Assembly (NCBI GenBank): GCA_947474645.1
Contig: CANJJD010000018.1
Span: 1-49,881, forward strand
Source: Alphaproteobacteria bacterium
GTDB taxonomy: Bacteria; Pseudomonadota; Alphaproteobacteria; Micropepsales; Micropepsaceae
Reading direction: 5' to 3'
Length of the DNA stretch: 49,881 bases
Shown here: piece by piece, positions 30,354 through 40,223 of the stretch
Layout of the letters: each line of letters begins with the position of its first letter
How positions within the stretch are numbered: position 1 is the first letter of the stretch
Notes under the pieces: generated by a model
Databases searched by the model: none
The model's input: only the letters and a program-made list of their open reading frames with translations
What the model was told of the DNA's origin: nothing
Program-made: the position numbers and the translations under genes

Positions 30354-30788
30354 ATGATTTCCCAGAAAGCCCGCTATGCCCTGCGCGCCCTGCTGTTCCT
30401 GGCGGTGCGCGGGGAGGGGACTTCGGTCCAGATCTCCGAAATCGCCCAAAGCGAGCGGATTCCCCGCAAATTCCTGGAAGCCATCCTGCTGGAGCTGAAA
30501 AAGACCGGCATTGTGCGCAGCCACCGGGGCCGCAGCGGGGGCTATTCCCTGGGAAGGCCGGCCAAGGACATCAGTTTTGCCGATGTCCTGCGGGTCACGG
30601 ACGGCCCCCTGGCCCTCAGTCCCTGTGTCAGCGTCATGGCTTACCGCAAATGCGATAACTGCTTTGACGAGGCGGTCTGCGCCATCCGCAAGGCCCTGTT
30701 GGCGGCCCGGGACGCCACCGCCCAGATCCTGGAATCCAGAAATTTGGCGACGGCTGCGGCACAATTGCGGCGTTCAGGCGCTTTATAA
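30354..30788 (+). CDS. Rrf2-family transcriptional regulator, probable sulfur-uptake regulator
   Basis: A 144-residue Rrf2 winged-helix protein starting MISQKARYALRALLFLAV, with recognition helix region IPRKFLEAILLELKKTGIVRSHRGRSGGY. The start at ATG 30354 places this typical N-terminus at residue 1. It has four cysteines (91, 100, 103, 109) in the C-terminal part, arranged C-x8-C-x2-C-x5-C. IscR uses three cysteines and a His in that area for an Fe-S cluster, so a cluster is possible but not shown. Relatives such as CymR sense cysteine status. It is immediately upstream of the porin and sulfate ABC genes, which suggests regulation of sulfate uptake. Confidence 0.9.
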   Translation: MISQKARYALRALLFLAVRGEGTSVQISEIAQSERIPRKFLEAILLELKKTGIVRSHRGRSGGYSLGRPAKDISFADVLRVTDGPLALSPCVSVMAYRKCDNCFDEAVCAIRKALLAARDATAQILESRNLATAAAQLRRSGAL

Positions 30789-30833
30789 ATTCCCCTCTTT
30801 TGCGCCAGCCTTTCTAGGTTTCCAAAAAACATC

Positions 30834-30875
30834 TTAATTCCTATTGACTAGATAGAGATTTAGAGGAATTAATAT
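30834..30875 (+). promoter_or_regulatory. Promoter of sulfate-uptake operon with 9-bp dyad (candidate Rrf2 operator)
   Basis: TTAATTCCT (30834-30842) and AGGAATTAA (30864-30872) form a perfect 9-bp inverted repeat with a 21-base spacer. A TTGACT box (30844-30849) lies just inside it, and TAATAT (30870-30875) overlaps its right arm. The spacing between these two is 20 bases, longer than ideal, so the exact -10 is uncertain. The right position for a repressor site is clear. AT-rich ATTCC/GGAAT half-sites are also seen at CymR-type Rrf2 sites. The porin start codon lies about 45 bases downstream. Confidence 0.55.
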
Positions 30876-30918
30876 GCCTAACCGGTCGGGATGGGCCGGG
30901 ATGATTTCGCGGGGTCTC

Positions 30919-32409
30919 ATGAACAAGCTTCTCACATCCTTTCTTCTGGCCGGCACGGCGATCGCCGCCCTGTCCGTGCCCGTTCTTGCCGCTGCGTCCA
31001 ACAAGCCCGCGACACCGGATCCGCGCATCAGCGTCCTGGAGCAGGAGTTGCGCGACGTGCAGCTTCAGCTTCGCCAGATCAAGGCCGCCCATGGCGATGC
31101 CGACAACAGCGCCGCGCTGGCCGACCTCAAGCGCAGCACCAGCGCCCAGTATGCCGACATGGGCAGCCAGCTCGCGGCCCTGCCCAAGACCAGCCTGTCC
31201 AATGGCCGGGTAAGCTTTGCCTCCGCCGACGGCGCCTTCACCCTGGCGTTGCGCGCCCTGATGCAGTTCGACACCGCCTATTTCGCGCAAGGCAAGAATC
31301 CCGCCAGCGTGGACCTGAACAGCGGCACCAATTTCCGCCGCGCCCAACTGGGCTTGCAGGGCACCGTCTATAACGACTGGGCCTACAACTTCCTCTACGA
31401 TTTCGGCGGCAATGGCGTTGAGAATCGCGGCTATATCTACAACGCCTATATCCAATATGACGGCTTCAAGCCCTTTTTCTTCCGCATCGGCGCCTATACG
31501 CCGGCCGAAGGATTGGAAGACCAGACTGGCTCGGGCGATCTGTTCTTCCTGGAGCGGGCGTCGGCGTCGGACATCGCCCGCAACATCGCTGGCGCCCCCA
31601 GCCGCGAAGCCGCCAGCCTGTGGGCGCAAGGCGAAAACTATCTCGTGTCGGTGTCCTATACCGGCAAGAAGACCAGCGACGGTACCTCCACCGGCGCCGC
31701 CGTCGGCACCTTCGATGCCCAGGAGGCCGTGATCGGCCGTGCTTCCTGGCTGGCGGTGTCCCAGCCCACAGTGAAATGGCTGCTGGATGGCCACATCACC
31801 GAAATCCTCAAGCTGACGGACGCCGTGGCCAGCAGCCCCATCAGCCCCACCACCATCCGCTTCAGCAATGGCCCGGAAGTGGCGGTGGATGCCAGCCGCA
31901 CCGTGGATACCGGCAATATCGACGCCCATCATGTGCGCGAGTTCGGCTTTGAAAGCGCCGCCGAGTATGACCGCTTCTTCGCGCAAGGCGGCTGGTTCCG
32001 CTATGAGATCGAGCGCCGCATCGCCGTTCCCAGCCCCAATTTCACAGGCTGGTACGGCTTTCTGACCTATTCGCTGACCGGCGAGCAGCATCCCTATGAT
32101 GCGGCCACCGCCAGCTTCCGCAACATCCGCCCGGCCAAGCCCTTGGGCACCCAGGACGGTTGGGGCGCCTGGGAAGCGACCGCGCGCTACAGCAGCATCG
32201 ACCTGGATTTCCTGCCCTTCAGCACCGCCGCAACCGGCGGCATCGCCGGCGGCAAGCAGGATGTCTGGGCGCTGGGCCTGAACTGGTATCCCAACAACGC
32301 GATCAAGTTTCAGCTCAATTACGAGAACGTCCAGGTCAATCATATCAACGCACCCGGCACCGACATTTCCGCGAATGTCATCGGCTTGCGCAGCCAGATC
32401 CAACTCTAG
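30919..32409 (+). CDS. OprO/OprP-type anion-selective outer-membrane porin
   Basis: About 496 residues from ATG 30919 (MNKLLTSFLLAGTAIAAL), chosen because the signal peptide begins there; an earlier in-frame ATG at 30874 would place 15 non-signal residues first. After the signal comes a short coiled coil (about 35-60, ISVLEQELRDVQLQLRQIKAA), then a 16-strand-type barrel with FRRAQLGLQGTVYNDWAYNFLYDFGG and FFFRIGAYTPAEGLEDQTGSG, hallmarks of the phosphate-selective OprO/P family. It ends IGLRSQIQL. Lying 9 bases before the sulfate-binding protein, it probably lets sulfate cross the outer membrane rather than phosphate. Confidence 0.85.
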   Translation: MNKLLTSFLLAGTAIAALSVPVLAAASNKPATPDPRISVLEQELRDVQLQLRQIKAAHGDADNSAALADLKRSTSAQYADMGSQLAALPKTSLSNGRVSFASADGAFTLALRALMQFDTAYFAQGKNPASVDLNSGTNFRRAQLGLQGTVYNDWAYNFLYDFGGNGVENRGYIYNAYIQYDGFKPFFFRIGAYTPAEGLEDQTGSGDLFFLERASASDIARNIAGAPSREAASLWAQGENYLVSVSYTGKKTSDGTSTGAAVGTFDAQEAVIGRASWLAVSQPTVKWLLDGHITEILKLTDAVASSPISPTTIRFSNGPEVAVDASRTVDTGNIDAHHVREFGFESAAEYDRFFAQGGWFRYEIERRIAVPSPNFTGWYGFLTYSLTGEQHPYDAATASFRNIRPAKPLGTQDGWGAWEATARYSSIDLDFLPFSTAATGGIAGGKQDVWALGLNWYPNNAIKFQLNYENVQVNHINAPGTDISANVIGLRSQIQL

Positions 32410-32418
32410 GAGCATGCG

Positions 32419-33408
32419 ATGAAGCGCCTTCTTTCCCTGGCTGTCGCCGCCGGTCTTTTTGCCGGTACCGCGGCCCAAGCCGACGTCACATTGCTGAATG
32501 TCAGCTACGACCCGACACGCGAGCTCTACAAGGATCTGGGTGCCGCCTTTGCCGCCAGCTACAAGGCGGACAAAGTGACCGTCAACACATCCAATGGCGG
32601 CTCGGGCGCGCAGGCGCGCGCCGTAATCGACGGGCTTCAGGCTGACATCCTGACGCTTGCTTTGGCCGCCGATATCGACGCGGTGTCGAAGAATGCCAAG
32701 CTGCTGCCCGCCGACTGGCAGAAGCGCCTGCCGGACAATTCTTCGCCCTACACCTCGACCATCGTGTTCCTGGTGCGCAAGGGCAATCCCTGGAAGATCA
32801 AGGACTGGAACGACCTGGTGAAGCCGGGCATCCAGGTGGTGACGCCCAATCCCAAGACCAGCGGCGGCGCGCGCTGGGCCTATCTGGCGGCCTGGGCCTT
32901 TGCCGAAAAGGCGCAAGGTGGCAATGCCCAGAAGGCCAAGGATTTCGTCGGCAACCTTTATAAGCACGTGCCGGTGCTGGATACCGGCGCGCGCGGTTCG
33001 ACCGTCACCTTCACCAAGCGCGGCATCGGCGATGTGCTGCTGTCCTGGGAAAATGAAGCCCATCTGGCGCTGAAGGAATCGCCGGGCCAGTACGAGATCG
33101 TTTATCCTTCGCGCTCCATCCTGGCCGAGCCGCCGGTGGCCGTGGTGGACAAGAATGTGGATCGCCACAAAAGCCGCGCCGCCGCGGAAGCCTTTGTGAA
33201 ATTCCTCTATTCGCCCCAGGCGCAGGAGATCGAGGCAAAGGATTTCTACCGCCCGCGCAACCAGGAAATTCTGGCCAAGTATAAGAGCCAGTTTCCCAAC
33301 ATTCCCCTGGCCACCGTGGACGGCGATTTCGGCGGCTGGGCCAAGGCGCAGGCCACCCATTTCGGCGATGGCGGCGTGTTCGATCAAATCTACCAGCCGG
33401 GCAAATGA
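32419..33408 (+). CDS. sbp: Periplasmic sulfate-binding protein
   Basis: A 329-residue protein with signal peptide [21 protein letters not shown] and the Sbp/CysP signatures [27 protein letters not shown] and [16 protein letters not shown]. These form the sulfate-binding cleft. It delivers sulfate (or thiosulfate) to the CysTWA importer. It follows the porin gene by 9 bases and is followed by a strong hairpin, so it probably is made in excess of the membrane subunits. Confidence 0.95.
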   Translation: MKRLLSLAVAAGLFAGTAAQADVTLLNVSYDPTRELYKDLGAAFAASYKADKVTVNTSNGGSGAQARAVIDGLQADILTLALAADIDAVSKNAKLLPADWQKRLPDNSSPYTSTIVFLVRKGNPWKIKDWNDLVKPGIQVVTPNPKTSGGARWAYLAAWAFAEKAQGGNAQKAKDFVGNLYKHVPVLDTGARGSTVTFTKRGIGDVLLSWENEAHLALKESPGQYEIVYPSRSILAEPPVAVVDKNVDRHKSRAAAEAFVKFLYSPQAQEIEAKDFYRPRNQEILAKYKSQFPNIPLATVDGDFGGWAKAQATHFGDGGVFDQIYQPGK

Positions 33409-33443
33409 CCGGCATTTGACTCAAAGCGATCTTCCCCCAACTT

Positions 33444-33477
33444 TCCCGGGCCGTTTTCGCGGCCCGGGAGTTTCTTT
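33444..33477 (+). terminator. Intra-operon hairpin after sbp
   Basis: TCCCGGGCCG (33444-33453) pairs perfectly with CGGCCCGGGA (33460-33469) around a 6-base loop, followed by GTTTCTTTG. It lies between sbp and cysT on the coding strand. The weak T-tract suggests partial termination or a 3' stabiliser that yields more sbp than permease mRNA. Confidence 0.6.
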
Positions 33478-33498
33478 GAAAAGCCCATTTCAGACATC

Positions 33499-34344
33499 AT
33501 GAGCGCCATTGGATTGAAACTGTTGCCCTTGCGGTCCCGGCACGTGTTGCCGGGCTTTCGCCTTTCGCTGGGCTTTACCCTGTTCTACCTGGCCGGGATC
33601 GTGCTGGTGCCGCTGCTGGCGCTGGTGATCCGCCCGGTCGAGCTGGGCTTTGACGGTTTCTGGACCGCGATCTCCACGCCGCGCGTGCTGGCGAGCCTGC
33701 GCCTGTCCTTCGGCATGGCGCTGGCGGCGGCGGTGATCGACTCCTTCTTCGGCGTCATTATCGCCTGGGTGCTGGTGCGCTACCGCTTTCCCGGCAAGGC
33801 CTTGCTGGACGCGGTGATTGACCTGCCGTTTGCCTTGCCCACGGCGGTGGCGGGCATCGCGCTTTCCACCCTGTATGCCCCCAATGGCTGGATCGGCGCG
33901 GCTTTGGCCGAATATGGCATCCGCGTCGCCTACACGCCCTGGGGCGTGTTGGTGGCGATGGTGTTTATCGCCTTGCCGTTCACGGTGCGCACGGTGCAGC
34001 CGGTGATGGCCGAGCTGGGCCTGGAAGTGGAGGAGGCGGCCGCCACCCTGGGCGCCACCCGCATCCAGACCATCGCCCGCGTGGTGATCCCCATGCTGGG
34101 GCCGGCGGTGCTGACCGGCATGGCCATGGCCTTTGCCCGCGCCGCCGGCGAGTACGGCTCCATCATCTTCATCGCCGGCAATATTCCCGCGGTGAGCGAG
34201 ATCGCGCCGCTGCTGATCGTCACCAAGCTGGAACAGTATGACTATGCGGGGGCCTCGGCCATCGGCGTGGTGATGCTGATCGCCAGCTTTGTGATGCTGC
34301 TGGCGCTGAACGGGCTGCAAAGCTGGGCGGCGAAGCGCAGGTGA
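33499..34344 (+). CDS. cysT: Sulfate ABC transporter permease CysT
   Basis: A 281-residue integral membrane permease with about six helices. It contains the binding-protein-dependent EAA loop, [20 protein letters not shown], and the CysT-typical [21 protein letters not shown]. It forms the channel with CysW and is powered by CysA. It overlaps cysW by GTGA, which indicates translational coupling. Confidence 0.95.
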   Translation: MSAIGLKLLPLRSRHVLPGFRLSLGFTLFYLAGIVLVPLLALVIRPVELGFDGFWTAISTPRVLASLRLSFGMALAAAVIDSFFGVIIAWVLVRYRFPGKALLDAVIDLPFALPTAVAGIALSTLYAPNGWIGAALAEYGIRVAYTPWGVLVAMVFIALPFTVRTVQPVMAELGLEVEEAAATLGATRIQTIARVVIPMLGPAVLTGMAMAFARAAGEYGSIIFIAGNIPAVSEIAPLLIVTKLEQYDYAGASAIGVVMLIASFVMLLALNGLQSWAAKRR

Positions 34345-35192
34345 AAAAGCGATACCTCAAGCCCACCGAAGATCCGTTATGGCTCAAGCTGATTTTGGGC
34401 GCGGTGACCATCGGCTTCATCGCCGTCCTGCTGCTGTTGCCGCTGGTGCTGATGTTCAAGGAAGCCCTGGCCAACGGGCTTAACGGCTTCTGGGCGTCCA
34501 TGACCGAGCCGGATGCGCTGGCCTCGGTGCGCCTGTCCTTGATCGCCGCCGCCATCGCGGTGCCGCTGAACACCGTGTTCGGCATCGCCGCCGCCTGGGC
34601 CATCGCCAAGTATGATTTTCGCGGCAAGACCTTCCTGGTCACCCTGATCGATCTGCCCTTCTCGGTATCGCCGGTGGTGGCGGGCCTGATCTATGTGCTG
34701 GTGTTCGGAATGCAGGGCTGGCTGGGCCCGACCCTGGCGGATCACGATGTCCGTATCCTGTTCGCGCTGCCCGGCATCGTGCTAGTCACCATCTTCGTGA
34801 CCTTTCCCTTTGTGGCGCGCGAACTGATCCCGCTGATGGTGGACCAGGGCCGCGACGAGGAGGAAGCCGCCGCCACATTGGGCGCCAGCGGCTTCCAGAC
34901 CTTCCTGCGCGTCACCCTGCCCAACATCAAGTGGGGCCTGCTCTACGGCATCCTGCTGTGCAACGCGCGCGCCCTGGGCGAGTTCGGCGCGGTGTCGGTG
35001 GTGTCGGGCCATATCCGCGGCGTGACCAACACCATGCCGCTGCATGTGCAGCTTCTCTACGACAATTACGATTATGCCGGGGCCTTCACCGTCGCCGCCT
35101 TGCTGGCGATGCTGGCGCTTCTGACCCTTGCCCTGAAGTCACTGCTGGAATGGCGTTATGCGGACGAGCTCGCCGCCGCGCACCGCCGCTAG
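34341..35192 (+). CDS. cysW: Sulfate ABC transporter permease CysW
   Basis: A 283-residue second permease beginning at GTG 34341 inside the stop of cysT. Markers are [20 protein letters not shown] and the EAA-type loop [19 protein letters not shown], followed by [20 protein letters not shown]. This last motif is characteristic of CysW. It pairs with CysT as a heterodimer. Nine bases separate it from cysA. Confidence 0.95.
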   Translation: MKKRYLKPTEDPLWLKLILGAVTIGFIAVLLLLPLVLMFKEALANGLNGFWASMTEPDALASVRLSLIAAAIAVPLNTVFGIAAAWAIAKYDFRGKTFLVTLIDLPFSVSPVVAGLIYVLVFGMQGWLGPTLADHDVRILFALPGIVLVTIFVTFPFVARELIPLMVDQGRDEEEAAATLGASGFQTFLRVTLPNIKWGLLYGILLCNARALGEFGAVSVVSGHIRGVTNTMPLHVQLLYDNYDYAGAFTVAALLAMLALLTLALKSLLEWRYADELAAAHRR

Positions 35193-35201
35193 GAGAATGG
35201 A

Positions 35202-35921
35202 ATGTCCCTGACCGTCGACTCCGTCACCAAGAAATTCCGCCGCTTCCCGGCGCTGAACGGGGCCAGCTTCGTCGCGCCGCAGGGCAGCTTTGTGTCGCTG
35301 CTGGGGCCGTCGGGTTCGGGCAAGACCACCCTGCTGCGCATCCTGGGCGGGCTGGAATTCGCCGACAGCGGCTCAGTGCGCTTTGCCGATCTCAACTGGC
35401 TGGACATGCCGGCGCGCACCCGCAATCCCGGCTTTGTCTTCCAGCAATATGCCCTGTTCAAGCACATGACCGTGGCCGACAATATCGCCTTCGGATTGAA
35501 GGTGCGGCCGCGGAGCAAGCGCCCTTCCAAGAGCGAAATCCAGGACCGGGTGAAAAGCCTGCTCGACCTGGTGCAGTTGCCGGGCCTGGAACAGCGCTAT
35601 CCCAGCCAGCTTTCGGGTGGCCAGCGCCAGCGCGTGGCGCTGGCAAGGGCGCTGGCCATCGAGCCGCGCATGCTGCTGCTGGACGAGCCGTTCGGCGCGC
35701 TGGACGCCAAGGTGCGCAAGGAGCTGCGCGCCGACCTGCGTCGCATCCATGACCATGCCGGCGTCACCACCGTGTTCGTCACCCATGACCAGGAAGAAGC
35801 CTTTGCGGTGGCCGATCTTGTCGCGGTGATGAAGGATGGCCGCATCGAGCAGTATGGCGCTCCCGCCGATGTGCGGCGCAATCCGCGCACGCCCTTCGTG
35901 TCGGAGTTCTTGAGCGTTTAG
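35202..35921 (+). CDS. cysA: Sulfate ABC transporter ATPase CysA, lacking the C-terminal regulatory domain
   Basis: A 239-residue ATPase with Walker [10 protein letters not shown], signature [16 protein letters not shown], Walker [13 protein letters not shown] and switch HDQEEAF. E. coli CysA is about 120 residues longer because of a C-terminal TOBE-like domain. This protein ends right after [15 protein letters not shown], where that domain would begin. The stop overlaps the end of the convergent FAD oxidoreductase gene by 4 bases, so the shortening may be ancestral or follow gene packing. It energises sulfate import. Confidence 0.93.
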   Translation: MSLTVDSVTKKFRRFPALNGASFVAPQGSFVSLLGPSGSGKTTLLRILGGLEFADSGSVRFADLNWLDMPARTRNPGFVFQQYALFKHMTVADNIAFGLKVRPRSKRPSKSEIQDRVKSLLDLVQLPGLEQRYPSQLSGGQRQRVALARALAIEPRMLLLDEPFGALDAKVRKELRADLRRIHDHAGVTTVFVTHDQEEAFAVADLVAVMKDGRIEQYGAPADVRRNPRTPFVSEFLSV

Positions 35922-37498
35922 ATCCCAGCGATGCTTTTGGCGACGGCTTCGGCCACGCGGATGCCGTCCACGCCTGCCGACAGGATGCCGCCTGCAAACC
36001 CTGCGCCTTCGCCGGCCGGAAAAAGTCCCGGCGTGTTCAGGCTCTGATAATCGTCGCCGCGCTGAATGCGGATCGGGCTTGAGGTGCGCGTTTCCACCCC
36101 CGTCAACACGGCATCGGCGCGGTCAAAGCCGCGGATCTGCTTGCCGAAAGCGGGCAAGGCCTCGCGGATCGCCTCAATGGCGTATCCTGGCAGACAGGAC
36201 GACAGGTCGGTCGGCGTGACACCGGGACGATAGGACGGGATGACTTCGCCCAGCGCGGTGGACGGCGTGTTGGCGATGAAGTCGCCCACCAACTGCGCCG
36301 GCGCCGCATAGGTGCCGCCGCCCGCCGCAAATGCGGCTTCTTCCCATTGCCGCTGCAGGGCGATGCCCGCCAGGGGATGGCCGGGATAATCCGCATCCGG
36401 GGTGATGGCGACCACGATGCCGGCATTGGCGTTGCGCTCATTGCGCGAATACTGGCTCATGCCGTTGGTGACGACGCGGCCCGGTTCGGAGGCTGCCGCC
36501 ACCACCGTGCCGCCGGGGCACATGCAGAAGCTGTAGACGCTGCGGCCGTTCTGGGCGTGATGCACCAGCTTGTAATCGGCGGCGCCCAGCGCCGGGATGG
36601 AGCGGCCGAAGCGCGCCTTGTCGATCAAGCCTTGCGGATGCTCGATGCGAAAGCCGATGGAAAAGGGCTTGGCCTCGATGGCGACGCCGCGCTCGTACAA
36701 CATTTCGAACAGGTCGCGGGCGCTGTGGCCCGGCGCCAGCACGACATGGCGGCTTTGGATCTCTTCGCCGCTTTCCAGCTTCACGCCGCGCACCTGGCGA
36801 TCCGCATCCAACAGCAGGTCCGTCACCTTGCTCTGGAAGCGGTATTCGCCGCCCAGCGCCTCGATCGTTTCGCGCATGGCTTCCACCATGGTGACCAGGC
36901 GGAAAGTGCCGATATGGGGATGGGCTTCGGTGAGGATTTCCTCCGGCGCGCCCGCCGCCACGAATTCGGTCAGGACTTTGCGGCCCAGATAGCGCGGGTC
37001 CTTGATCTGGCTGTAGAGCTTGCCGTCGGAAAAAGTCCCGGCGCCGCCTTCACCAAACTGGACATTGGATTCCGGATTGAGCTCCGAGCGGCGCCACAGG
37101 CCCCAGGTATCCTTGGTCCGCTCGCGTACCACCTTGCCGCGCTCCAGGATGATGGGGCGAAAACCCGATTGCGCCAGGATCAGGCCTGCGAACAAGCCGC
37201 AAGGTCCGGCGCCGATCACCAGCGGGCGCTGGAATTGCGCCGGGGCCGTGGCCACCGGCCTGTATTCCATGTCGGGGGTGGGCCGTGCCTCCTTCGGGAT
37301 CGGCACGCCCGCTTTCAAAGTCACGTCCACGGTATAGACGTAGGCGATGGCCTGCTTGTTGCGCGCGTCATGGCCGCGCTTGAACACCCGCCAGTCCAGC
37401 AGCGCCTCGGCCGGCAGCTTCAGCTTTTTGAGGATGGCGGCCTTCAGCGCCTCGGGCGGATGGCCGAGCGGCAGCTTGATGTCGGTCAGGCGCAGCAT
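35918..37498 (-). CDS. NAD(P)/FAD-dependent oxidoreductase (uncharacterised dehydrogenase family)
   Basis: A 526-residue flavoprotein with an N-terminal ~90-residue domain ([22 protein letters not shown]...), then a dinucleotide-binding [19 protein letters not shown] near residue 95. Further markers are [17 protein letters not shown] and [20 protein letters not shown] near the C-terminus. This layout is that of the widely conserved uncharacterised FAD-dependent dehydrogenases. It follows the TonB receptor gene by 17 bases on the same strand, so the two are probably co-transcribed. The substrate is unknown. Confidence 0.88.
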   Translation of the reverse strand: MLRLTDIKLPLGHPPEALKAAILKKLKLPAEALLDWRVFKRGHDARNKQAIAYVYTVDVTLKAGVPIPKEARPTPDMEYRPVATAPAQFQRPLVIGAGPCGLFAGLILAQSGFRPIILERGKVVRERTKDTWGLWRRSELNPESNVQFGEGGAGTFSDGKLYSQIKDPRYLGRKVLTEFVAAGAPEEILTEAHPHIGTFRLVTMVEAMRETIEALGGEYRFQSKVTDLLLDADRQVRGVKLESGEEIQSRHVVLAPGHSARDLFEMLYERGVAIEAKPFSIGFRIEHPQGLIDKARFGRSIPALGAADYKLVHHAQNGRSVYSFCMCPGGTVVAAASEPGRVVTNGMSQYSRNERNANAGIVVAITPDADYPGHPLAGIALQRQWEEAAFAAGGGTYAAPAQLVGDFIANTPSTALGEVIPSYRPGVTPTDLSSCLPGYAIEAIREALPAFGKQIRGFDRADAVLTGVETRTSSPIRIQRGDDYQSLNTPGLFPAGEGAGFAGGILSAGVDGIRVAEAVAKSIAGI

Positions 37499-37515
37499 GC
37501 GCCCGACCTAACGCG

Positions 37516-39900
37516 TCAGAAGCGCAACTTCAAGCCGAGCTGGAACGTGACCGGCTGGCGCAGGGTCAGGGTCCGCGGATCGGTCAAGGTCGGCGTGACC
37601 AGGCCGGCGCTGCTGGAGGGCTCGAAATAGGCGCCGTACAGCGCGTCGCGGTTGTCGAACACGTTGTTCACCAGCCCGAACAACTGCCAGCGCTCGTCGA
37701 ATTGCCAGGCCGCGCGCAGATTGACCACCAGGGTGGAGGGCAGCTTGGTGTTGAGGTTGGCCTGGTCACCATCGAAATATTGGCTGCCGGTAAAGGCCAG
37801 TTCGCCGCCGATGCTGATGTCTTCGAACAGATCTGCATCCGCGCCCGCGCGCACCGTATTGGCCGGGTTCACCGGCATGCGCCGGCCCGGCGTGACGGTG
37901 ATGTTGCCCGCGGCATTGGCCTTGGGGTTGTTGGGCGAGGCCAGGGCGCCGGTGAACTGATAGGTGGCGTCCAGATAGGAATAGCTTGCATAGGCCGACC
38001 AGCCCTGGGTTTCATAACGGGCGCTGACATCCACGCCCTGACGCCGGGTGGCGGGCACATTGGCGAAATAGCCGCGGCCCTGGATGGTGCTGGCCAGCGA
38101 AACAATGTCGTTGTCGCTGTCGGTGCGGAACAGGCTGACGCTCCATGCGACAGGAGCGTCACCCAACAGGCCCGTCAGGTTCCCGCGCAGGCCCGCCTGA
38201 TAGGTGTGGGATACAACCTGGGCCAGCGGCGGATCGGCCACCAGCGAACCTTCCAGCAGGCATGGGCGCAGCGGATCGGCGCAGTCCAGTTCCAGCGGCG
38301 TCGGCGCGCGGTTGGCCTCGGAGTAACCGCCAAAGGCCGAGATCGCGTCCGAGAATTTGTACGTCAGGCCCGCCAGCGGATTGATATGGCCATAGCCATG
38401 CACGCCGTTGAGCTCGGCCGCTGTGCCGCTGCGGTCGCGGGTGACGATGTCGGCGGCATTGACGCGAAAGCCCAGCGTCAGGGTCAGGGCATCGGTCAGG
38501 TCCAGCGCATCCACCGCATAGAAGCCGTAATAGTTGGTGGTGGCGCCCAAGGTGACCGGGGCATAACCGATATTGCCGTTGCTGTGCAGGATGCTGCCGG
38601 CGCCGGCCAGCGCCGCATCCACCGCCACATTGAAGTCGGGATAAATGCGGCCCAGCGTACTGGTGGAGCGAAAGCCGATGCCGCTGCCGTCAAAGCTGAA
38701 ACCGGCGGTGAAATAGTTGCCCAGGCCCAGCAGCGGCGCGTTGCCGGTGACCTGCAGGGTCGCGCCGGTGGTGGTGCTGTCGGTGAAGGTGCGGTCCACC
38801 GTGCCGTAGATCACGCCCGGGGTGAAGGGTATGGCGGCGCCGGTCGGGTCCAGGATCGCGAACTGGTTGCGGAAGTTCAGCGCCGCCGCCCCGGTAAAGG
38901 GCACGGGGCGGGTGAAGGCGTCGTCTTCCAGGCACAGCCTGTTGGCGAAGGACGAGGAGGCGGAGCAGCGTTCGAAATCCGCATCATTGCCGTCCACGTG
39001 CCGCTGTTTCTGCGCGCGCATATAGACCGAACCTTCGATCTGCCAATTCTCGTCCAGCCGCGTCTTGGCCGTAAGCGCCAGGCTGCCGATGCTGTTCCGC
39101 GTGGTCTGGGGAAAGGTATAGACCGACTTGGCGTTGCGCTGGATCAGGCCGAACGGTGTGGGACCGACCACGCCCAGGCTGGTGACGGCGCCGGACGCCA
39201 CCAGATGCAGCTCGCTGTCGCCGAAGCGCCAGCCGGCATCGGCATAGAGCCGCGCCAGGTTGGATTGGGAATGAAAGCGCCAGCCGGCATCGGTGACGGC
39301 TTCGGCCGCGCCGTAAAAGCTGAAGGCGCCATTTTCCATGCCCCATTGGCCGGATGCCATGCCATGACCGTAGGAGCCGCCTTGCAGCGAGGCTTCCGCG
39401 CCCTGCCAGGAAAAACCGTTCTTCATGATCATGTTGACCGAACCGCCCAGCGCGTTCAGGCCGAACACCGGATTGGCGCTCCACACATCCAGCCGCGCGA
39501 TGGCGGCGGCGGGGATCGCATCCCAGTTGACCGTGTCGCCGAACGCCTCGTTCAGGCGCACGCCGTTCTGATAGACGGCGATGCCCTGCGGCACCCCTTG
39601 CAGCGGCGAGGCCTGGAAGCCGTGAAAGCGCAGGTCCTGGAACATGGCGTTGCCTTGCGTATCGCTCAGTGACACGCCGGCGGCCTGGGTGCCCAGCGCA
39701 TCCAGCACCGTGGCGCCATGCTGGGCGTTCAGGCGATCGGCGCTGAGGCTCTGCACCAGGCCCTGCACTTTGTTCGCGGAAAGGCCGATGTCGGAATTGG
39801 GCAGGGGGCCATAGACCACGACGTGTTCGGCGCTCCGCTGCGCCAGCGCAGGCGGGATGGCCAAGGCCATCCCGGCCAGCCATATCATGCCCGCCTTCAT
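37516..39900 (-). CDS. TonB-dependent outer-membrane receptor
   Basis: A 794-residue receptor with signal peptide MKAGMIWLAGMALAIPPALAQ. The plug has SADRLNAQHGATVLDALGTQAAGVSLSD, GVPQGIAVYQNGVRLNEAFGDTVNWD and PVFGLNALGGSVNMIMKNG. The C-terminal barrel ends VTFQLGLKLRF with the terminal Phe. The plug differs from that of the receptor at 12667-15348, so the two belong to different ligand groups. No cobalamin riboswitch was found upstream. It probably forms an operon with the oxidoreductase downstream. Confidence 0.9.
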   Translation of the reverse strand: MKAGMIWLAGMALAIPPALAQRSAEHVVVYGPLPNSDIGLSANKVQGLVQSLSADRLNAQHGATVLDALGTQAAGVSLSDTQGNAMFQDLRFHGFQASPLQGVPQGIAVYQNGVRLNEAFGDTVNWDAIPAAAIARLDVWSANPVFGLNALGGSVNMIMKNGFSWQGAEASLQGGSYGHGMASGQWGMENGAFSFYGAAEAVTDAGWRFHSQSNLARLYADAGWRFGDSELHLVASGAVTSLGVVGPTPFGLIQRNAKSVYTFPQTTRNSIGSLALTAKTRLDENWQIEGSVYMRAQKQRHVDGNDADFERCSASSSFANRLCLEDDAFTRPVPFTGAAALNFRNQFAILDPTGAAIPFTPGVIYGTVDRTFTDSTTTGATLQVTGNAPLLGLGNYFTAGFSFDGSGIGFRSTSTLGRIYPDFNVAVDAALAGAGSILHSNGNIGYAPVTLGATTNYYGFYAVDALDLTDALTLTLGFRVNAADIVTRDRSGTAAELNGVHGYGHINPLAGLTYKFSDAISAFGGYSEANRAPTPLELDCADPLRPCLLEGSLVADPPLAQVVSHTYQAGLRGNLTGLLGDAPVAWSVSLFRTDSDNDIVSLASTIQGRGYFANVPATRRQGVDVSARYETQGWSAYASYSYLDATYQFTGALASPNNPKANAAGNITVTPGRRMPVNPANTVRAGADADLFEDISIGGELAFTGSQYFDGDQANLNTKLPSTLVVNLRAAWQFDERWQLFGLVNNVFDNRDALYGAYFEPSSSAGLVTPTLTDPRTLTLRQPVTFQLGLKLRF

Positions 39901-40087
39901 GCGTTCCCCTTTGTTCTGAGGACTTAGAACAGGGTCCGGCGACGCGCAACCGGGCGCTTATCGCCGCGAATTTGGCCATAATCAGAAGCGAGATCTCATG
40001 AAATCGCTCGTCAGGTTCCTCGAGCGCATGATTCGAATCGTTCCAACTTCACAAAGTATTTCGACGGCGGTTTCGTGTTGACCGCAA

Positions 40088-40195
40088 CGCGTTTCGGGCG
40101 CACGCTTTGTGTGCTGAGAAAAAGGATTGCGTTGACGCAGTTACGTCCTTGAAGCGCCCAACGCGCGGTGATGCGAAAGCATCGGAAGCCGCGCC
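40088..40195 (+). other. Stem-rich intergenic segment upstream of the structured RNA
   Basis: On the plus strand CGCGTT-tc-GGGCGC (40088-40101) is complementary to GCGCCCAACGCG (40154-40165), 12 pairs with a 2-base bulge. It encloses a small TGCG-ttga-CGCA hairpin. Next GCGCGG (40163-40168) pairs with CCGCGC (40189-40194) around GATGC-GAAA-GCATC. The stems partly share bases, so they may be alternatives. Function unknown; it could be the 5' part of the RNA that follows or its guide/leader. Confidence 0.4.
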
Positions 40196-40223
40196 ATCTG
40201 GTGGAGACCGGATGTCATGGTGC

